NCBI RefSeq assembly: GCF_014529535.1
Contig: NW_023503746.1
Location: forward strand, 1-64,000
Source of the DNA: Bradysia coprophila
Taxonomy: Eukaryota > Arthropoda > Insecta > Diptera > Sciaridae
Direction: 5' to 3'
DNA length: 64,000 nt
The position numbers and the translations under genes were made by a program. Below the pieces are notes generated by a model. It saw only the letters and a list, made by a program, of their open reading frames with translations, did no database searches and was not told where the DNA came from. Shown in pieces: positions 35,014-46,782 of the stretch. Numbering within the stretch: position 1 is the stretch's first letter; the number at the start of each line of letters is the position of its first letter.

Positions 35014-35601
35014 ATGTATTCGTACGTGTTATTTTTTGTGCTGCTAGTAACGGCGTTCATAACAAACGGGTGCTGTGATTCGAATACTGAAGCAACGGCA
35101 ATTGCACTTGAAACATCCGGACAACTACGTGCACCTCCAGCTTTAGTGCAAAAAATTGATGACGAATTAAAAGCAATTCGTACCGCCTATCCACAAGTAA
35201 ATAACGTCGTTCACATTGCACCGTGGGTCGTAGGTGAATTGATTGCCGAACTTAGCGACGCACAATTCGGACGTATACCTTCGGAGTATGGAGAAGTAAC
35301 ATCCAGGAAATTGTTCGGTGAACAGAAAGTGCTTAAATTTACCGAACAATACAATCCCGTTGTGCTAGCAGATGAATTGATCAAAAAGAAGTTAGTGAAT
35401 TCCGCTGAGCCCAATGGAGTCATTGGTGGAGGGGATAGCATTCGCTACGATGAACAGACTGGCGTGTATGAATTTACACACGGATGGGGAGATTGTCCGT
35501 CTGGCTGCATCAATCATCACAGCTGGAAATTTTCCGTATCACCATCTGGAGTGACGTTGATAAGTGAATCCGGCACACCAACTGTATCAGACGAAGCTTA
35601 A
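35014..35601 (+). CDS. Secreted protein of unknown function with GWGDCPSGC motif
   Basis: A single-exon ORF of 195 residues. Residues 1-20 form a clear signal peptide ending in a Gly-Cys-Cys stretch (TNGCCDS). The central part is soluble and helical in character. The C-terminal third contains YDEQTGVYEFTHGWGDCPSG, then CINHHSWKFSV. This looks like a conserved secreted-domain core (aromatic-rich, with a C-x3-C pair) that I have a weak impression of having seen in both bacterial and arthropod hypothetical proteins. I cannot name the family. A TATA box and initiator stand upstream, and AATAAA at 35756 is a probable polyadenylation signal. A decayed relative lies 1.2 kb upstream. Function unknown; extracellular location inferred. 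Confidence 0.8.
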   Translation: MYSYVLFFVLLVTAFITNGCCDSNTEATAIALETSGQLRAPPALVQKIDDELKAIRTAYPQVNNVVHIAPWVVGELIAELSDAQFGRIPSEYGEVTSRKLFGEQKVLKFTEQYNPVVLADELIKKKLVNSAEPNGVIGGGDSIRYDEQTGVYEFTHGWGDCPSGCINHHSWKFSVSPSGVTLISESGTPTVSDEA

Positions 35602-35769
35602 AAACGCACCGTAGCAGTCCCATTCTTAATTTTGCGAATTTGTTTTGTTTTACATCTTATTGTATTCTACTATATACGAGCTTCACAGGTTTTTCTTATG
35701 TTGTCGTGTTTATCAGAAGATATATAAATTAAAAATCTGATGTTTATTCATGCAAAATAAAGTTTGTTT

Positions 35770-38264
35770 GAAAAAAAAAATAATCGGCAGTTCCACAGCG
35801 AGAATATGATAACATATTTGTTCATGTTCAATGTTATGTACAGTTTAGCTGATAGAAGCTCAGGTATTCCACTCACTCACTCAATTATCTAATTATCAAC
35901 AAATAAAGAAGTGCTTAAATATTTCCCATTTTTTCTCAAACATTTCTTACTTCTTGGAGATTATGAAAAGCTAGCCTATAAAAAGGCTGTGAGTACGAAG
36001 AAACGTGTGCTCACAACCCTCTTTAGAAGCTAGCTTTTCACAGACGTCAAACATAATCTGTAATATTCTCTGATCAAAATTAATTTTAGTAGAGTGAGAA
36101 ATCTAATACTTCGTTTGTTTTAATATAGATTTTGCTGTAAAGATCGCATTTGGTACATAGTGCCATTCATTTATTTTTGTCGACCAGGATCACAGCGAGA
36201 AGATATTTTGACCTGAATGTACCGACTCGCTTGTACATGATATGATGGGGGATCTTAGAAGTTAAGAAAGTTATCAAAGAAAAAGACCCAAATCGACTGT
36301 TATAAACTGTTATAAAAATATTTGAATTTTTTCGAACATTTTAAACTGTTTTTCTTGATAACTTGCAGTGTCTCCGCTGACATAAATACATCATTATACA
36401 AATGAGTTGGTACCCACGGATAAATATCTTCTAGCCACGACGCTGCGCTGTTAGAAGGTATGTTAGCGTAAATGATATACAAATCGCACGAAAGTCGTCA
36501 CAGTTTCCTGTTTATTATCTGGTTTTAATAAAGATTATTTCAAGCGAATACACACACAAAAATTGCACAAGGTCAATTTCAGTTGAAGATAAGAATGTCC
36601 AATGGTTCGTGCTTTTTCTTGTGCTGCAAAGAATGGTTGCTATTGTCTGTCATTATTGGCACCCAAGCTAATATTATGAGGGTGTTTTATGTTCGAAGAA
36701 TGGTAAATGGTTCGAGACGAAGTCGTTGGACTCCTGGACTTCTATCTACTATCCAATGTCAAACTTTTTTGGTCGCTGCTGTCCAAACCTTTTTTTCGAC
36801 CTTTTTTGTGTATGTTCCAAATAAATCGTCTGTTTATTGGCGAAATAATTCAACTTTGAGTTCACAAATAAATATTTTTCAACATGCGACACAGCTCACT
36901 TTTACAACTCCACTGTCAAAAATAAAAAGACAACCAGAAAAAAGTTGTTCCACAAAATTGTCAGGGAGACTAACGATTCTATAGAACCATCGATCGTTCG
37001 GACCGGATGTGGCTTTTGAATTTTATTTTCATATAAGCTGGATGAAGTTTTCGCAAATTCATTCTTAAAATGTTTTTTGATTGAATTACGCGAGAAAACG
37101 TGGATTTTGAATAATGCACTGACAAAAAAACAGCATTATCTGTCACAGGTAATGTGATTTTTATAGGAAAAATTAAATTACCTGGGGACAGAACTGTCAA
37201 CGTTTTTCTCAGTGTGTTTTCTCCTTATTAAACTTCATAAAAATGTAAGTGGCCAACACATTGAAACGTTAAATTTCCTTTTGATAAAACGAAATCCAAA
37301 TCGTTTGGACGTTTAATGTTCAATTTGTCATCATACGAACCTAATTTTGTAGACGACAGGAAAATTTCGGGCGACTCATAATTTCACTAACAGCGATAAT
37401 GTTTGAACGTTACAAGGTGACAGTGTTTCTTTGAATGATAACATGCCCATTTCCAAACTTGCTTCTTTTTTTTGCTAAAAACTGGGTTTTACCGAATTCC
37501 CGCAGCTTCCTTATAATTGTTGATGGTTGTAGATGAAACTTATTCTCAAAAATACTATTACACGTTTTGAAAGTGTTATTGATAATTTTTCGGAAGAGCT
37601 TAAAATGGTTAAGCAGGTGTTTTTATCGTCCCATTCTCTTTCAAAACACATATTAACACATTGTAATACTAATTTGCACTCGAAGATGGTATATCTTTCA
37701 TAACTGTATCACTGATATGATGGCCCCATGAAAATGCTTTAAGAATTTGCAAATTTATTAATACCGCGAAATCGATGCATTGTTGTTTAACAGACGCTAT
37801 TTAACTCAACTAACTGAAAAGTTTTATGACCGTCAAATATAATCAAAAGATAAAGTAAATTTTACGCAGTAACAGTATTGATAAAAATTCTTTTATTAGT
37901 AAGGCGTTAATGTCTACTGAAACAGTTTCTCTGTCAACGCGGATTAAAGATTTTTTTAGCCCATGTTGCAGATCGATTTGTGATCTGATAAAGGCAGCAA
38001 CGATAAAAATTGGCACTGCATTAGGACTTCAGAAACGGAAGACAATTATAAATAACGAAGATATTTCGTAGCAGGTATAAGATAATGCGAGGGTGATGAT
38101 TGTCTATCAATTTAGCGTTTCGAAGATAAAAAGCTATAAACATCAATGAACAATTTGCGATAAATCAAGTGCCAGTGTTAAAAGACAATTGAACTTCAAT
38201 TTTGTTCAGTTGCCAAAGAAAGTTCGATTAATTCAGAGAACTCTGAGACCGTACTTCAGTTAAA
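35770..38264. other. Gene-poor interval upstream of the mosaic gene
   Basis: A small hairpin occurs at about 35965-36042 (GAAAAGCTAGCCT facing AGCTAGCTTTTC). The plus frame at 36583-36984 has no in-frame ATG at its first codon and no recognised domain. The final 150 bases should hold the promoter of the gene starting at 38265. No clear TATA box at the right distance was seen. Confidence 0.45.
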
Positions 38265-41200
38265 ATGAAAAACTTTATTTACTTTATCGCGGTCTGTTTT
38301 TTAAATTCAGCCCAGATCACAACAATATTCGGTTGAATTGAATTCCGCAATAAGTTCATTTTCAGTAATAACAATTAAAAGAATCATTTTTCTTTAGGTG
38401 ACACCGTGGGTAATACTGTATGTTTGCCCGGTTGGAGTTCATTCTACCAATGTGAGGATGGAATTCCGATACCTTTTCACTGTGCATCTAATGTAAACTT
38501 AATGGAATGTGTCAATGCTCACAAGAACGCTTGTCAAATAACAGTAGATCCAACAGATGAGCCTACAACGGAACCAACGCGGATTCCTACAAATGAGCCT
38601 ACAATTGAGCCCACAAATGAACCCACAGATGAACCTACAGAGGGGCCCACAAATATACCAACAAATGAGCCTACAAATGAACCCACAAATGAACCAACAA
38701 ATGAACCCACAATGGAACCAACACCATGTCCAAGACCTCCAGGTGAGAATTTAATGTGGATAAAATCTGATTGTATCAATCTGACACATTGCAAAAACAA
38801 CAGTTGTCTGCTTACCTGGCGACAACCTTCTACCAAATCCTGAAGATTGCAGTTCATTCTTCCAATGTGCGAATGGAGTTCCGATACTATTCCACTGTGC
38901 CGGAAATCATCCCGGACAACCTCCACTGGTTTTCAATCCAGACTTAGGGCAATGTGTCGACGCTAACGAATATCCTTGCCGAATAACAGTAGATCCAACA
39001 GATGAACCTACAGAAAAACCTACAATTGAGCCTACACAGGAGCCCACAACTCAGCCTACAAATGAATCTTCAATTGAGCCCACAAACGAACCCACAGGTG
39101 AGCCTACAAAGGAACCAACAAATGAGCCTACAGAGGAGCCGACAATTGCGCCTACAACTGAGCCTACAACTGAGCCTACAGCTGAGCCTACAACCGAGCC
39201 TACAACTGAGCGTACAACTGAGCCTACAACTGAGCCTACAACTGAGCCTACAACTGAACCTACAGAGGAGCCTACAATGGAACCAACAAATGAGCCTACC
39301 AACGAACCCACAAAAGAACCAACAAATGAGCCTACAATGGAACCAACACCATCTCCAAGACCTCCAGGTGACAATTTTTAATGGATAAAATCTAATTATA
39401 TAAATTAGTCTGACATATATTGCAAAAACAACAGTTGTCTGCTCTCCTGGCGACGACCTTCTACCAAATCCGGAAGATTGCAGTTCATTCTACCAATGTG
39501 CGAATGGAGTTCCGATACTCTTTCACTGTGCCGCAAATCATCCTGGAGAGCCACCTCTTGTTTTCAATCCTATCCTAAGACAATGTGTCTATGCTAACGA
39601 ATATCCTTGCCAAATAATAGTAGATCCAACAGGTGTACCTACAGATGAACCTACAGAGGGTCCCACGACTCAGCCTACAAGTGAACCCTCAATTGAGCCC
39701 ACAAACGAACCAACAAATGAGCCCACAGAGGAGCCCACAAATGAGCCTACAAAAGAACCCACAAATGAACCTACAAAGGAACCAACAAATGAACCAACAT
39801 CACCTCCAAGACCTCCAGGTGAGTATTTAAAATGGATGAAGTCTGATTGTATAAATCTGACACATTGCAAAACAACAGTTGTCTGCTACCCTGGCGACGA
39901 CCTTCTACCAAATCCTGAAGATTGCAATTCATTCTACCAATGTGCAAATGGAGTTCCGATACTTATGCACTGTGCCCCAAATCATCCTGGACAACCTTCA
40001 CTGGTTTTCAATCCAGACTTAAGGCAATGTGTCTATGCTAACGAATATCCTTGCCAAATAACAGTGGATCCAACAGTCGAACCAACAGAGAATCCCACAA
40101 CTAGGCCAACGGAGGAGCCCACAAATGAGCCTACAAAAGAACCGACAAATGAACCCACAAATGAACCTACAACGGAACCAACTAATGAACCAACATCACC
40201 TCCAAGACCTCCAGGTGAGCATTTAAAATGGATAAAGTCTGATTGTATAAATCTGACACATTGCAAAAACAACAGTCGTCTGCTCCCCTGGCGACGACCT
40301 TCTACCAAATCCTGAAGATTGCAATTCATTCTATCAATGTGCAAATGGAGTTCCGATACTAATGCATTGTGCCGCAAATCATCCTGGACAACCTCCATTG
40401 GTTTTCAACCCAGACTTAAGGCAATGTGTTTATGCTAACGAATATCCTTGCCAAATAACAGTCGATCCAACAGTCGAACCTACAGACAAACCTACAGAAG
40501 AACCCACACGTGAGCCTACAAAGGAACCAACAAGTGAACCCACAAATGAACCAACAATGGAACCAACACCATCTCCAAGACCGCCTCCAGGTGAGAATTC
40601 AAAGTAGATGAAATCTGATTGTATAAATCTGACACATTGCAAAACAACAGTTGTCTGCTCCCCTGGCGACGACCTTCTACCAAATCCTGAAGATTGCAAT
40701 TCATTCTACCAATGTGCAAATGGCGTTCCAATACTAATGCACTGTGCCCCAAATCATCCTGGACAACCTGCACTGGTTTTCAACCCAGACTTAAGGCAAT
40801 GTGTCTATGCTAACGAATATCCTTGCCAAATAACAGTCGATCCAACAGTCGAACCTACAGACAAACCTACAGAAGAACCCACACGTGAGCCTACAAAGGA
40901 ACCAACAAGTGAACCCACAAATGAACCAACAATGGAACCAACACCATCTCCAAGACCGCCTCCAGGTGAGAATTCAAAGTAGATGAAATCTGATTGTATA
41001 AATCTGACACATTGCAAAACAACAGTTGTCTGCTCCCCTGGCGACGACCTTCTACCAAATCCTGAAGATTGCAATTCATTCTACCAATGTGCAAATGGCG
41101 TTCCAATACTAATGCACTGTGCCCCAAATCATCCTGGACAACCTGCACTGGTTTTCAACCCAGACTTAAGGCAATGTGTCTATGCTAACGAATATCCTTG

Positions 41201-43105
41201 CCAAATAACAGTCGATCCAACAGTCGAACCTACAGACAAACCTACAGAAGAACCCACACGTGAGCCTACAAAGGAACCAACAAGTGAACCCACAAATGAA
41301 CCAACAATGGAACCAACACCATCTCCAAGACCGCCTCCAGGTGAGAATTCAAAGTAGATGAAATCTGATTGTATAAATCTGACACATTGCAAAACAACAG
41401 TTGTTTGTTCCCCTGGCGACGACCTTCTACCAAATCCTGAAGATTGCAGTTCATTCTACCAATGTGCAAATGGAGTTCCGATACTAATGCACTGTGCCGC
41501 AAATCATCCTGGAGAACCACCACTGAACTTCGATCCAAATTCGAATGTATGCGTTTTTCCTCACCAATATCCATGTCAGTGTCACAAGCAAAAACGCCCA
41601 GATGACTGTATCCAGACAAATATTAACTCAACAACAAAGTGTGCGTTCTGTTTCGAATGCGAATTCAACAGGGGTGAACTTCCTGCCTGTAACTCGTATC
41701 AAAATTTGCTTGCGGATGGTTGTCGAGACTTTTCTGCTATTGACGTTATTGATGCGACATCCGCCGCAAGCAATTGCGTAGTGATTGATCCAAAAACACC
41801 CAGAAATATTTCGGTAACATTCAATATTGACAAGCATCCCTTGGACTTGTACTATCTGATGGACGTGTCAGGGTCCATGCATGACGACAGGGATAATCTT
41901 GTTATACTAAGCTCAGGTTTAATCGATACTTTGAGATCTTTAACACCTGACTTTCGCATTGGATATGGCTCATTCATCGATAAGCCACGTTCCCCATTCG
42001 GAAATGCAGCCGCGAATGAGTAAGTAAGGAGCAGATTGTTAAGTTACCAGCGCACCAAAGTTTTAGTCTCTCAATTACAGTTACAGCTATCGAAACAACT
42101 TGCCGTTAACGAATCAAACTGATGATTTTATGCGAAAAGTAAGTGAAACTACAGTTCCACTGCCCGATCGTTATGATGTTCCTGAGTCACATGCAGACGC
42201 GCTAACTCAAGTAGTTGAATGCGAAGAGCATATTGGTTGGAGACAAAATACAAGACGAGTGGTTTTGTTAGCTACTGATGCAACCTTTCATGTCGCAGGT
42301 GATGGTGTAAGTATTGTAAATTCGGTTAGAAATGTCGTGACCATCAATAGAGTTAAGAATGAGGGGAACCTTGATTTCACTCACCATATAGAAACTCTAA
42401 GTCAAAGCACATCTAATTGAACTATGGACCACTCAGTTCTCAATTAAATGTACTTTGTAACATTTTGTCAGAGAAATGATGCTACCTGTCAATGCTGGAG
42501 CGTGAGCTACCATTATCATTTCTCTGCATTTTGTACTTTAAAAATGTCTCCCTCATGTCTACGTCTAGGCTTTAGGCAACATTTACGAGCCGTACATAGA
42601 TGGATGTTACTTGGACTCAAATGGTTACTACACACAGCAATTATCAATGGATTATCCTTCAGTCCAACAAATCGCCTCAGCCTACTCGAAAGAACAACGC
42701 ACAACCACTGTTATTTTCGCGACAAATGCCGATACGATTCCCTTTTACGAACAAGTAGCATCGCAATTTAAGTCTGCCTACATTGCCATTCTGAAAAGCG
42801 ACTCGTCAAACGTTCTGGACATTGTGAAAAGCGAATTTGCAAAAATTCAGTCCCGAATGGAAATTGAAAAGAGTAAAACTGACGAGTACCTTAAATTCCG
42901 ATACTTTTCCAATTGCGTGCAGGATGGTGGCGAAGTGGAGACGATATTTTGCGAGAATCTGCCTCCATCGGGTAAAGTGACTTTCACAGTGCAAATTGAC
43001 TTGGAGCAGTGTCCTAAAGATCCGAATGAGAAGGGAACGAACTTTATTATAAATCCAGTCGGATTGCCTGCATTCGTTGCTGTTGAATTGGTTTTTATGT
43101 GCTAA
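38265..43105 (+). CDS. Mosaic secreted protein: eight chitin-binding domains plus integrin-beta PSI and I-like domain
   Basis: CDS join(38265..38331, 38398..38742, 38804..39367, 39435..39818, 39879..40214, 40276..40590, 40651..40965, 41026..41340, 41401..42019, 42081..42306, 42569..43105), 1340 residues. All introns are GT-AG with agreeing phases. Exon 1 encodes the signal peptide. Exons 2-9 each open with a six-cysteine peritrophin-A (ChtBD2) domain, starting near residues 31, 138, 326, 454, 566, 671, 776 and 881 (for example NPEDCNSFYQCANGVPILMH). Exons 2-8 then carry Thr/Pro/Glu tetrapeptide linkers (EPTNEPT). Exon 9 continues into a PSI-like cysteine cluster and an integrin-beta I-like domain. 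Metal-site residues Asp1035, Ser1037 and Ser1039 (DVSGSMHDD), Glu1122 and Asp1153 are kept. The Asn two residues before the synergistic-site Asp is Arg. The protein stops at ELVFMC, just past this domain, with no EGF repeats, membrane segment or tail. A secreted chitin-matrix component with an integrin-like adhesion module is inferred. Exon-10/11 borders are my best fit. Confidence 0.85.
40233..41400 (+). repeat. 375-bp exon-plus-intron tandem amplification
   Basis: Exons starting at 40276, 40651, 41026 and 41401 are exactly 375 bases apart. The units covering exons 7 and 8 with their introns are essentially identical, and the exon-6 unit differs at only a few positions. Each unit holds one chitin-binding domain, one linker and one 60-base intron, so unequal exchange adds whole domains without breaking the frame. 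Confidence 0.92.
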
Positions 43106-43269
43106 AGTAAGGCACTTCGCATTGAATAATACAAAACCCAAGATAATTAAATTGATGCTAAAATTTTGAAACGGAGCCTTTCTGTTTCTTCTCATTTTCG
43201 GCAATGACAACAAAAAAAAAGGTCTCTTCTTAAACGTGGTCTTGTCTTAGATAGCAAAATATACATGTA

Positions 43270-43529
43270 CACTGATAAAAAAAATCGTCAACATACGTCC
43301 AGTATGTATGAAATGGATGTCAGACAGCTTCATTTCTGCCTTACTTCTTATATGTATATGACATTGCGACCGCGACGTATAATCATACATACTGCTCGTG
43401 TCACTTGTATGTTTATACGTCAAACATGTACGATATACATGTCAGACGTAGGAATATACATATCCGAAGTAAGGCAGAAATGAAGCCATTTCGAACATGG
43501 ACGTATGTTGACGAAATTTTTTATCAGTG
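43270..43529. mobile_element. MITE with terminal inverted repeats
   Basis: CACTGATAAAAAAAATCGTC (left) and CACTGATAAAAAATTTCGTC (right, read inward) frame 260 bp. The ends continue as CAACATACGTCCA in both. The centre is rich in TACAT/ATGTA palindromes. The CACTG start is compatible with mariner-like MITEs, but a TA duplication is not clear. Confidence 0.75.
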
Positions 43530-43539
43530 TTGAACCCTT

Positions 43540-44393
43540 TCGGTCTCGTCGAAAGTCTTTGCTGGACTCCGATGCTTATGGCCTCATGCTGGCTACCTTC
43601 CCAGATCCGTCAAGCTGATTCTAGTCAAGTCTCTTCTGATGCCTCATTTCACGTACTGCTCGCAAGTCATGGGAAGGTTGCAGGCTTTGACGAAGATGGT
43701 TCTAGAGAAGGCATTTAAGGGTTGCATTAGGTTCGTTTGTGGCTTGGGCCATTATGACTCCACCGCAGCAGCCAGCAATGTGCTTCTTGGCTGCGACTTG
43801 TTCTCATATTTCGATTTCTTATCATGCGTGCTAATGCATAAGACATTACTCCTTAAAGAGCCTCGTTACCTGTATGAACGCATAACCCCCACCTCAAATA
43901 CGCGAACTTTTAATCTGGTTATGCCGAGAGTGAGAGGAGACATAATGTCGCGGTCTTTTTTCGCGGGTGGGGTCTCGACTTATAACTCATTGCCACCGAA
44001 TATTAAAAAAATTAAATCGTTAACTGGCTTTAAGGTTGCATGCAGGGACCATTTTTGTGTCTAAGATTCATGTTTTGTACCCATTTCGTTATTTCATCGT
44101 TTCAGTGACTGAGTTATTTGCCTGCGCCCACGAATAATGTGTCGATGCTTGTATGTGATTCTATTGTAGCTCTTTCCCAACTGTTTTTATTATTATTTGA
44201 CTTAAGCGGTTTGTTATCGTACTTTGACTAGATTTACTGCCTGTAGTTATGAACTTACAGTCTGAATTTTTCCTTATATTTAATTATTAATCTTGCGTTG
44301 ATTGACATCCTACTGTAATATGTACTAAAAAAGGCTCACAGGCCTTACTCATATTATGACATAAATAAATAAACTAACTAACTAACCCAATGA
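43540..44393 (+). pseudogene. 5'-truncated jockey/CR1-like LINE, reverse-transcriptase C-terminus
   Basis: From about 43549 the frame encodes KVFAGLRCLWPHAGYLPRSV and continues, from MPHFTYCSQVM, to the stop at 44064. Typical late-polymerase motifs follow: ACIRFVxGL-like CIRFVCGLGHYD, then YNSLPPNIKKIKSLTGFK. This is the C-terminal tail seen in jockey- and CR1-type ORF2 proteins. The 3' untranslated part ends in TAAATAAATAAACTAACTAAC at about 44365-44393. The endonuclease and the catalytic polymerase box are missing. It adjoins the MITE at 43270-43529. Confidence 0.75.
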
Positions 44394-44692
44394 AGTAAAT
44401 TCTAACTTAAATTAAGTTTTTTTTGTGCTCAATCGTTCTGCGCATTCGTTCCAGTACAGCTATACGTACTTTTAGGATGTAATGAAAGAAATGAAAAGAG
44501 AGATGTTACTGTTATGTGACGGAATGCATGTAGAACGAAAAAAACCGATGGAAACAAACGAAACCCATGAAAAGTAAAACCTTATCTTTACTTGAGGCCA
44601 GGTTAAGGCGTTTTACTATCGCAAATGTTTACATTGCGATGTGAGACGCCTTTACATGGCCTTAAGTTTAAAATAATTTAAATTTGTTGAAA
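44394..44692. other. Spacer
   Basis: About 300 bases of AT-rich sequence with nothing recognised. Confidence 0.4.
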
Positions 44693-44700
44693 ATATTCAG

Positions 44701-44879
44701 CAGGTCCGGACTGGGCAAAAAGGGCGACATGGAAAATCACAAGTGCGCTTTTCTGAATTCATTCAGTTTGCTAAATATATGGGCGCCTTTCATTCTTCAC
44801 GTCAAGCGCTTTTTGCTATATTTCAATCGCTTTTTCCTGCATTTCACAAGAGCGCCCTTTAGTAGCCAATCCTGCCCTG
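44701..44879. mobile_element. Short hAT-like MITE
   Basis: Ends CAGGTCCGGACTGGGCAAAA and (right, inward) CAGGGCAGGATTGGCTAC share an imperfect inverted repeat. They are flanked by ATATTCAG (44693-44700) and ATATTTAG (44880-44887), an 8-bp duplication with one mismatch. Subterminal GGGCG/CGCCC motifs recur inside. Confidence 0.7.
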
Positions 44880-45448
44880 ATATTTAGTATTACATTGGAT
44901 CCTAATGATATGCTGGTCGTCATGCGCACATAAAGGCAAATCAAATCGAGATAGTTTTACAGTACTTGAGTCCGCCCGATTATGAGAAATGACCATCGAT
45001 ATAATATAGGTTAGATAAGTAATGTCAAAGTAACTTTATGCGGAAAGATCACATGGATGTATGTGTAACTTAACTTACGTTTTGAGAAAGCGCGCGAAAT
45101 AATGCCATACAAATATTTGAAAATAATTGAAACTCTGCATTTCTCAATTTCCTTTTTCTCTTCGTTTTGTGTTGTGACTCGCATTTTTTGCACTTGTATG
45201 TGTGCTATATTTCCAAAATATCGTTCTTCGTGCCTCATTATCTACAGTATATTATATTGATGGAAATGACAGTTGCCAGAATTTAGCATTTTCAGTTCTT
45301 TTACACTCATTTGGCTGCGGGTGATGCAACGATAAATTTAAAACCTTGAATCCGACGATATGGCATAAACAGTGCTTAATAAGCACTCGGACTAATATAA
45401 AAGGAGTCACGAGCTCCTACGAACTTACTAACTTGTAAAAAATTTTGA
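44880..45448. other. Spacer
   Basis: No gene is supported. The minus frame 45011-45238 shows no domain. Confidence 0.4.
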
Positions 45449-45455
45449 GTACGAC

Positions 45456-45887
45456 CAAAGCACCAAGCAGGGTAATAGAAAAAATAAAGTAGGTAATTTT
45501 GGCAGTGTCAAATGTCATTTTTATTTTATAAGATTTTTACACTCTTAAAAATGCGGTAAGAGCCAAGACATATTCGAAAAATAGGCACGAACGTTCTTTC
45601 AATGAAAATATGATCACTGAAATGTACATTATTTTAACAAATAATCTAACATCACGTTAGCAGTCTGCATACAAACAACTAAATTACGTAACTGAATGTA
45701 AATTCTTTAATAAAAGTTAAATGAAAACCCTTCGCAGTAACCACTTTTTCGTTTTCAAATTTGCCTCCAATGCGGTATCTCACGGCGACTCCTGTCTAAT
45801 ATAATGTAAATGGCAACTCGTCCAACTCGTACTAAAAACTACTCTATTTGACACCAAAAAATCTCTATTACCCTGCTAGGTGCTTTG
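45456..45887. mobile_element. MITE with 23-bp TIR and perfect 7-bp TSD, copy 1
   Basis: CAAAGCACCAAGCAGGGTAA (left) and CAAAGCACCTAGCAGGGTAA (right, read inward) frame 432 bp, flanked by GTACGAC at 45449-45455 and 45888-45894. A nearly identical copy with its own 7-bp duplication is at 52758-53185. The 7-bp target size does not clearly assign a superfamily. Confidence 0.9.
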
Positions 45888-45894
45888 GTACGAC

Positions 45895-46782
45895 AAGCGA
45901 ACATGCTTAAAATAAGCCGTCCACAACAGATGCGTACATACAGGTGCGCACGAGAAAAATTCCGAAATTCCGAAATTTAGGCCCAAAGCATGAAAATTAT
46001 TATTTGATCATTGTAATGACGCACTTAATATCCAACATTTGCGGCAATAATAATTGTGTAAACTGTGAACATTCGGAGAAATAATAAAATTGCACGTGTT
46101 CTAATGGGAAATAGTATCACCTTTACTTTATTGGATACGTGGTTTCGTTAAGGCAATTAACCATGAGTTGTACACGCAAAACGCGATCATGAGTGTCGTA
46201 TGCATTGAATCGTGAGTTGTAGAATTATTTGGATTAGCCATAGCACTGATCGTGGCAATAACATATAAAATAATCGGAGGATGATGAAATCACTGTAGGC
46301 TCTCTACATTTCTTTATTAAATAAAGGTGACTATGAGTCAAAACATATAATACAAACAATCTCGAGTGGCAGCTCTTATACCACTTAAGCCTCCAAATTA
46401 TCTCACGGTAGTTTAACCATCTTCAAGAGGGGTCAATCACTTTCTATTTAATCCTGCCTTAATCCTTAAAGAGTTATTTACCCCTGCCTTCTTTTCACTA
46501 AAACCTTTTACCCTTCAAACATAACATTTCAAACATATTCTTGCAATTGTTCCGAAGCCAAAGAATCAATTCAATCTACATAACAGGGTCTTACTTCTTA
46601 CCGTTAATTACCCTAATTTATTCCCAAAATTCTCAAAATAATTTGTACATTTTTTAGGTAAAAAAACCTTTTTTGTATTCCATATTTGAAACATCTGTGC
46701 CGTAGCACTACTAGCAGTGCCCACAGTTGCCGTAAGTTGTTAAGAATTGCCACTTATATTAACTCAGAAGCGAATTGAGAAG
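45895..46782. other. Gene-poor interval
   Basis: AT-rich sequence without a supported exon, ending at the target duplication of the truncated LINE at 46773. Confidence 0.4.

Noticed and set aside
36583..36984. 133-residue plus-strand ORF
   Set aside because: Does not begin with ATG, biased composition, no recognisable motif.
38534..39388. Long antisense and alternative-frame ORFs (GSFVGS and SLQMNLQ repeats) over the chitin-binding gene
   Set aside because: They are frame shadows of the EPT-repeat linker; the sense frame has signal peptide, splice sites and cysteine-spaced domains.
42305..42576. Alternative intron 10 borders (42305-42575)
   Set aside because: It also keeps the frame, but the 42307 GTAAGT donor with the 42568 acceptor gives better splice sites and a better fit to integrin-beta spacing.
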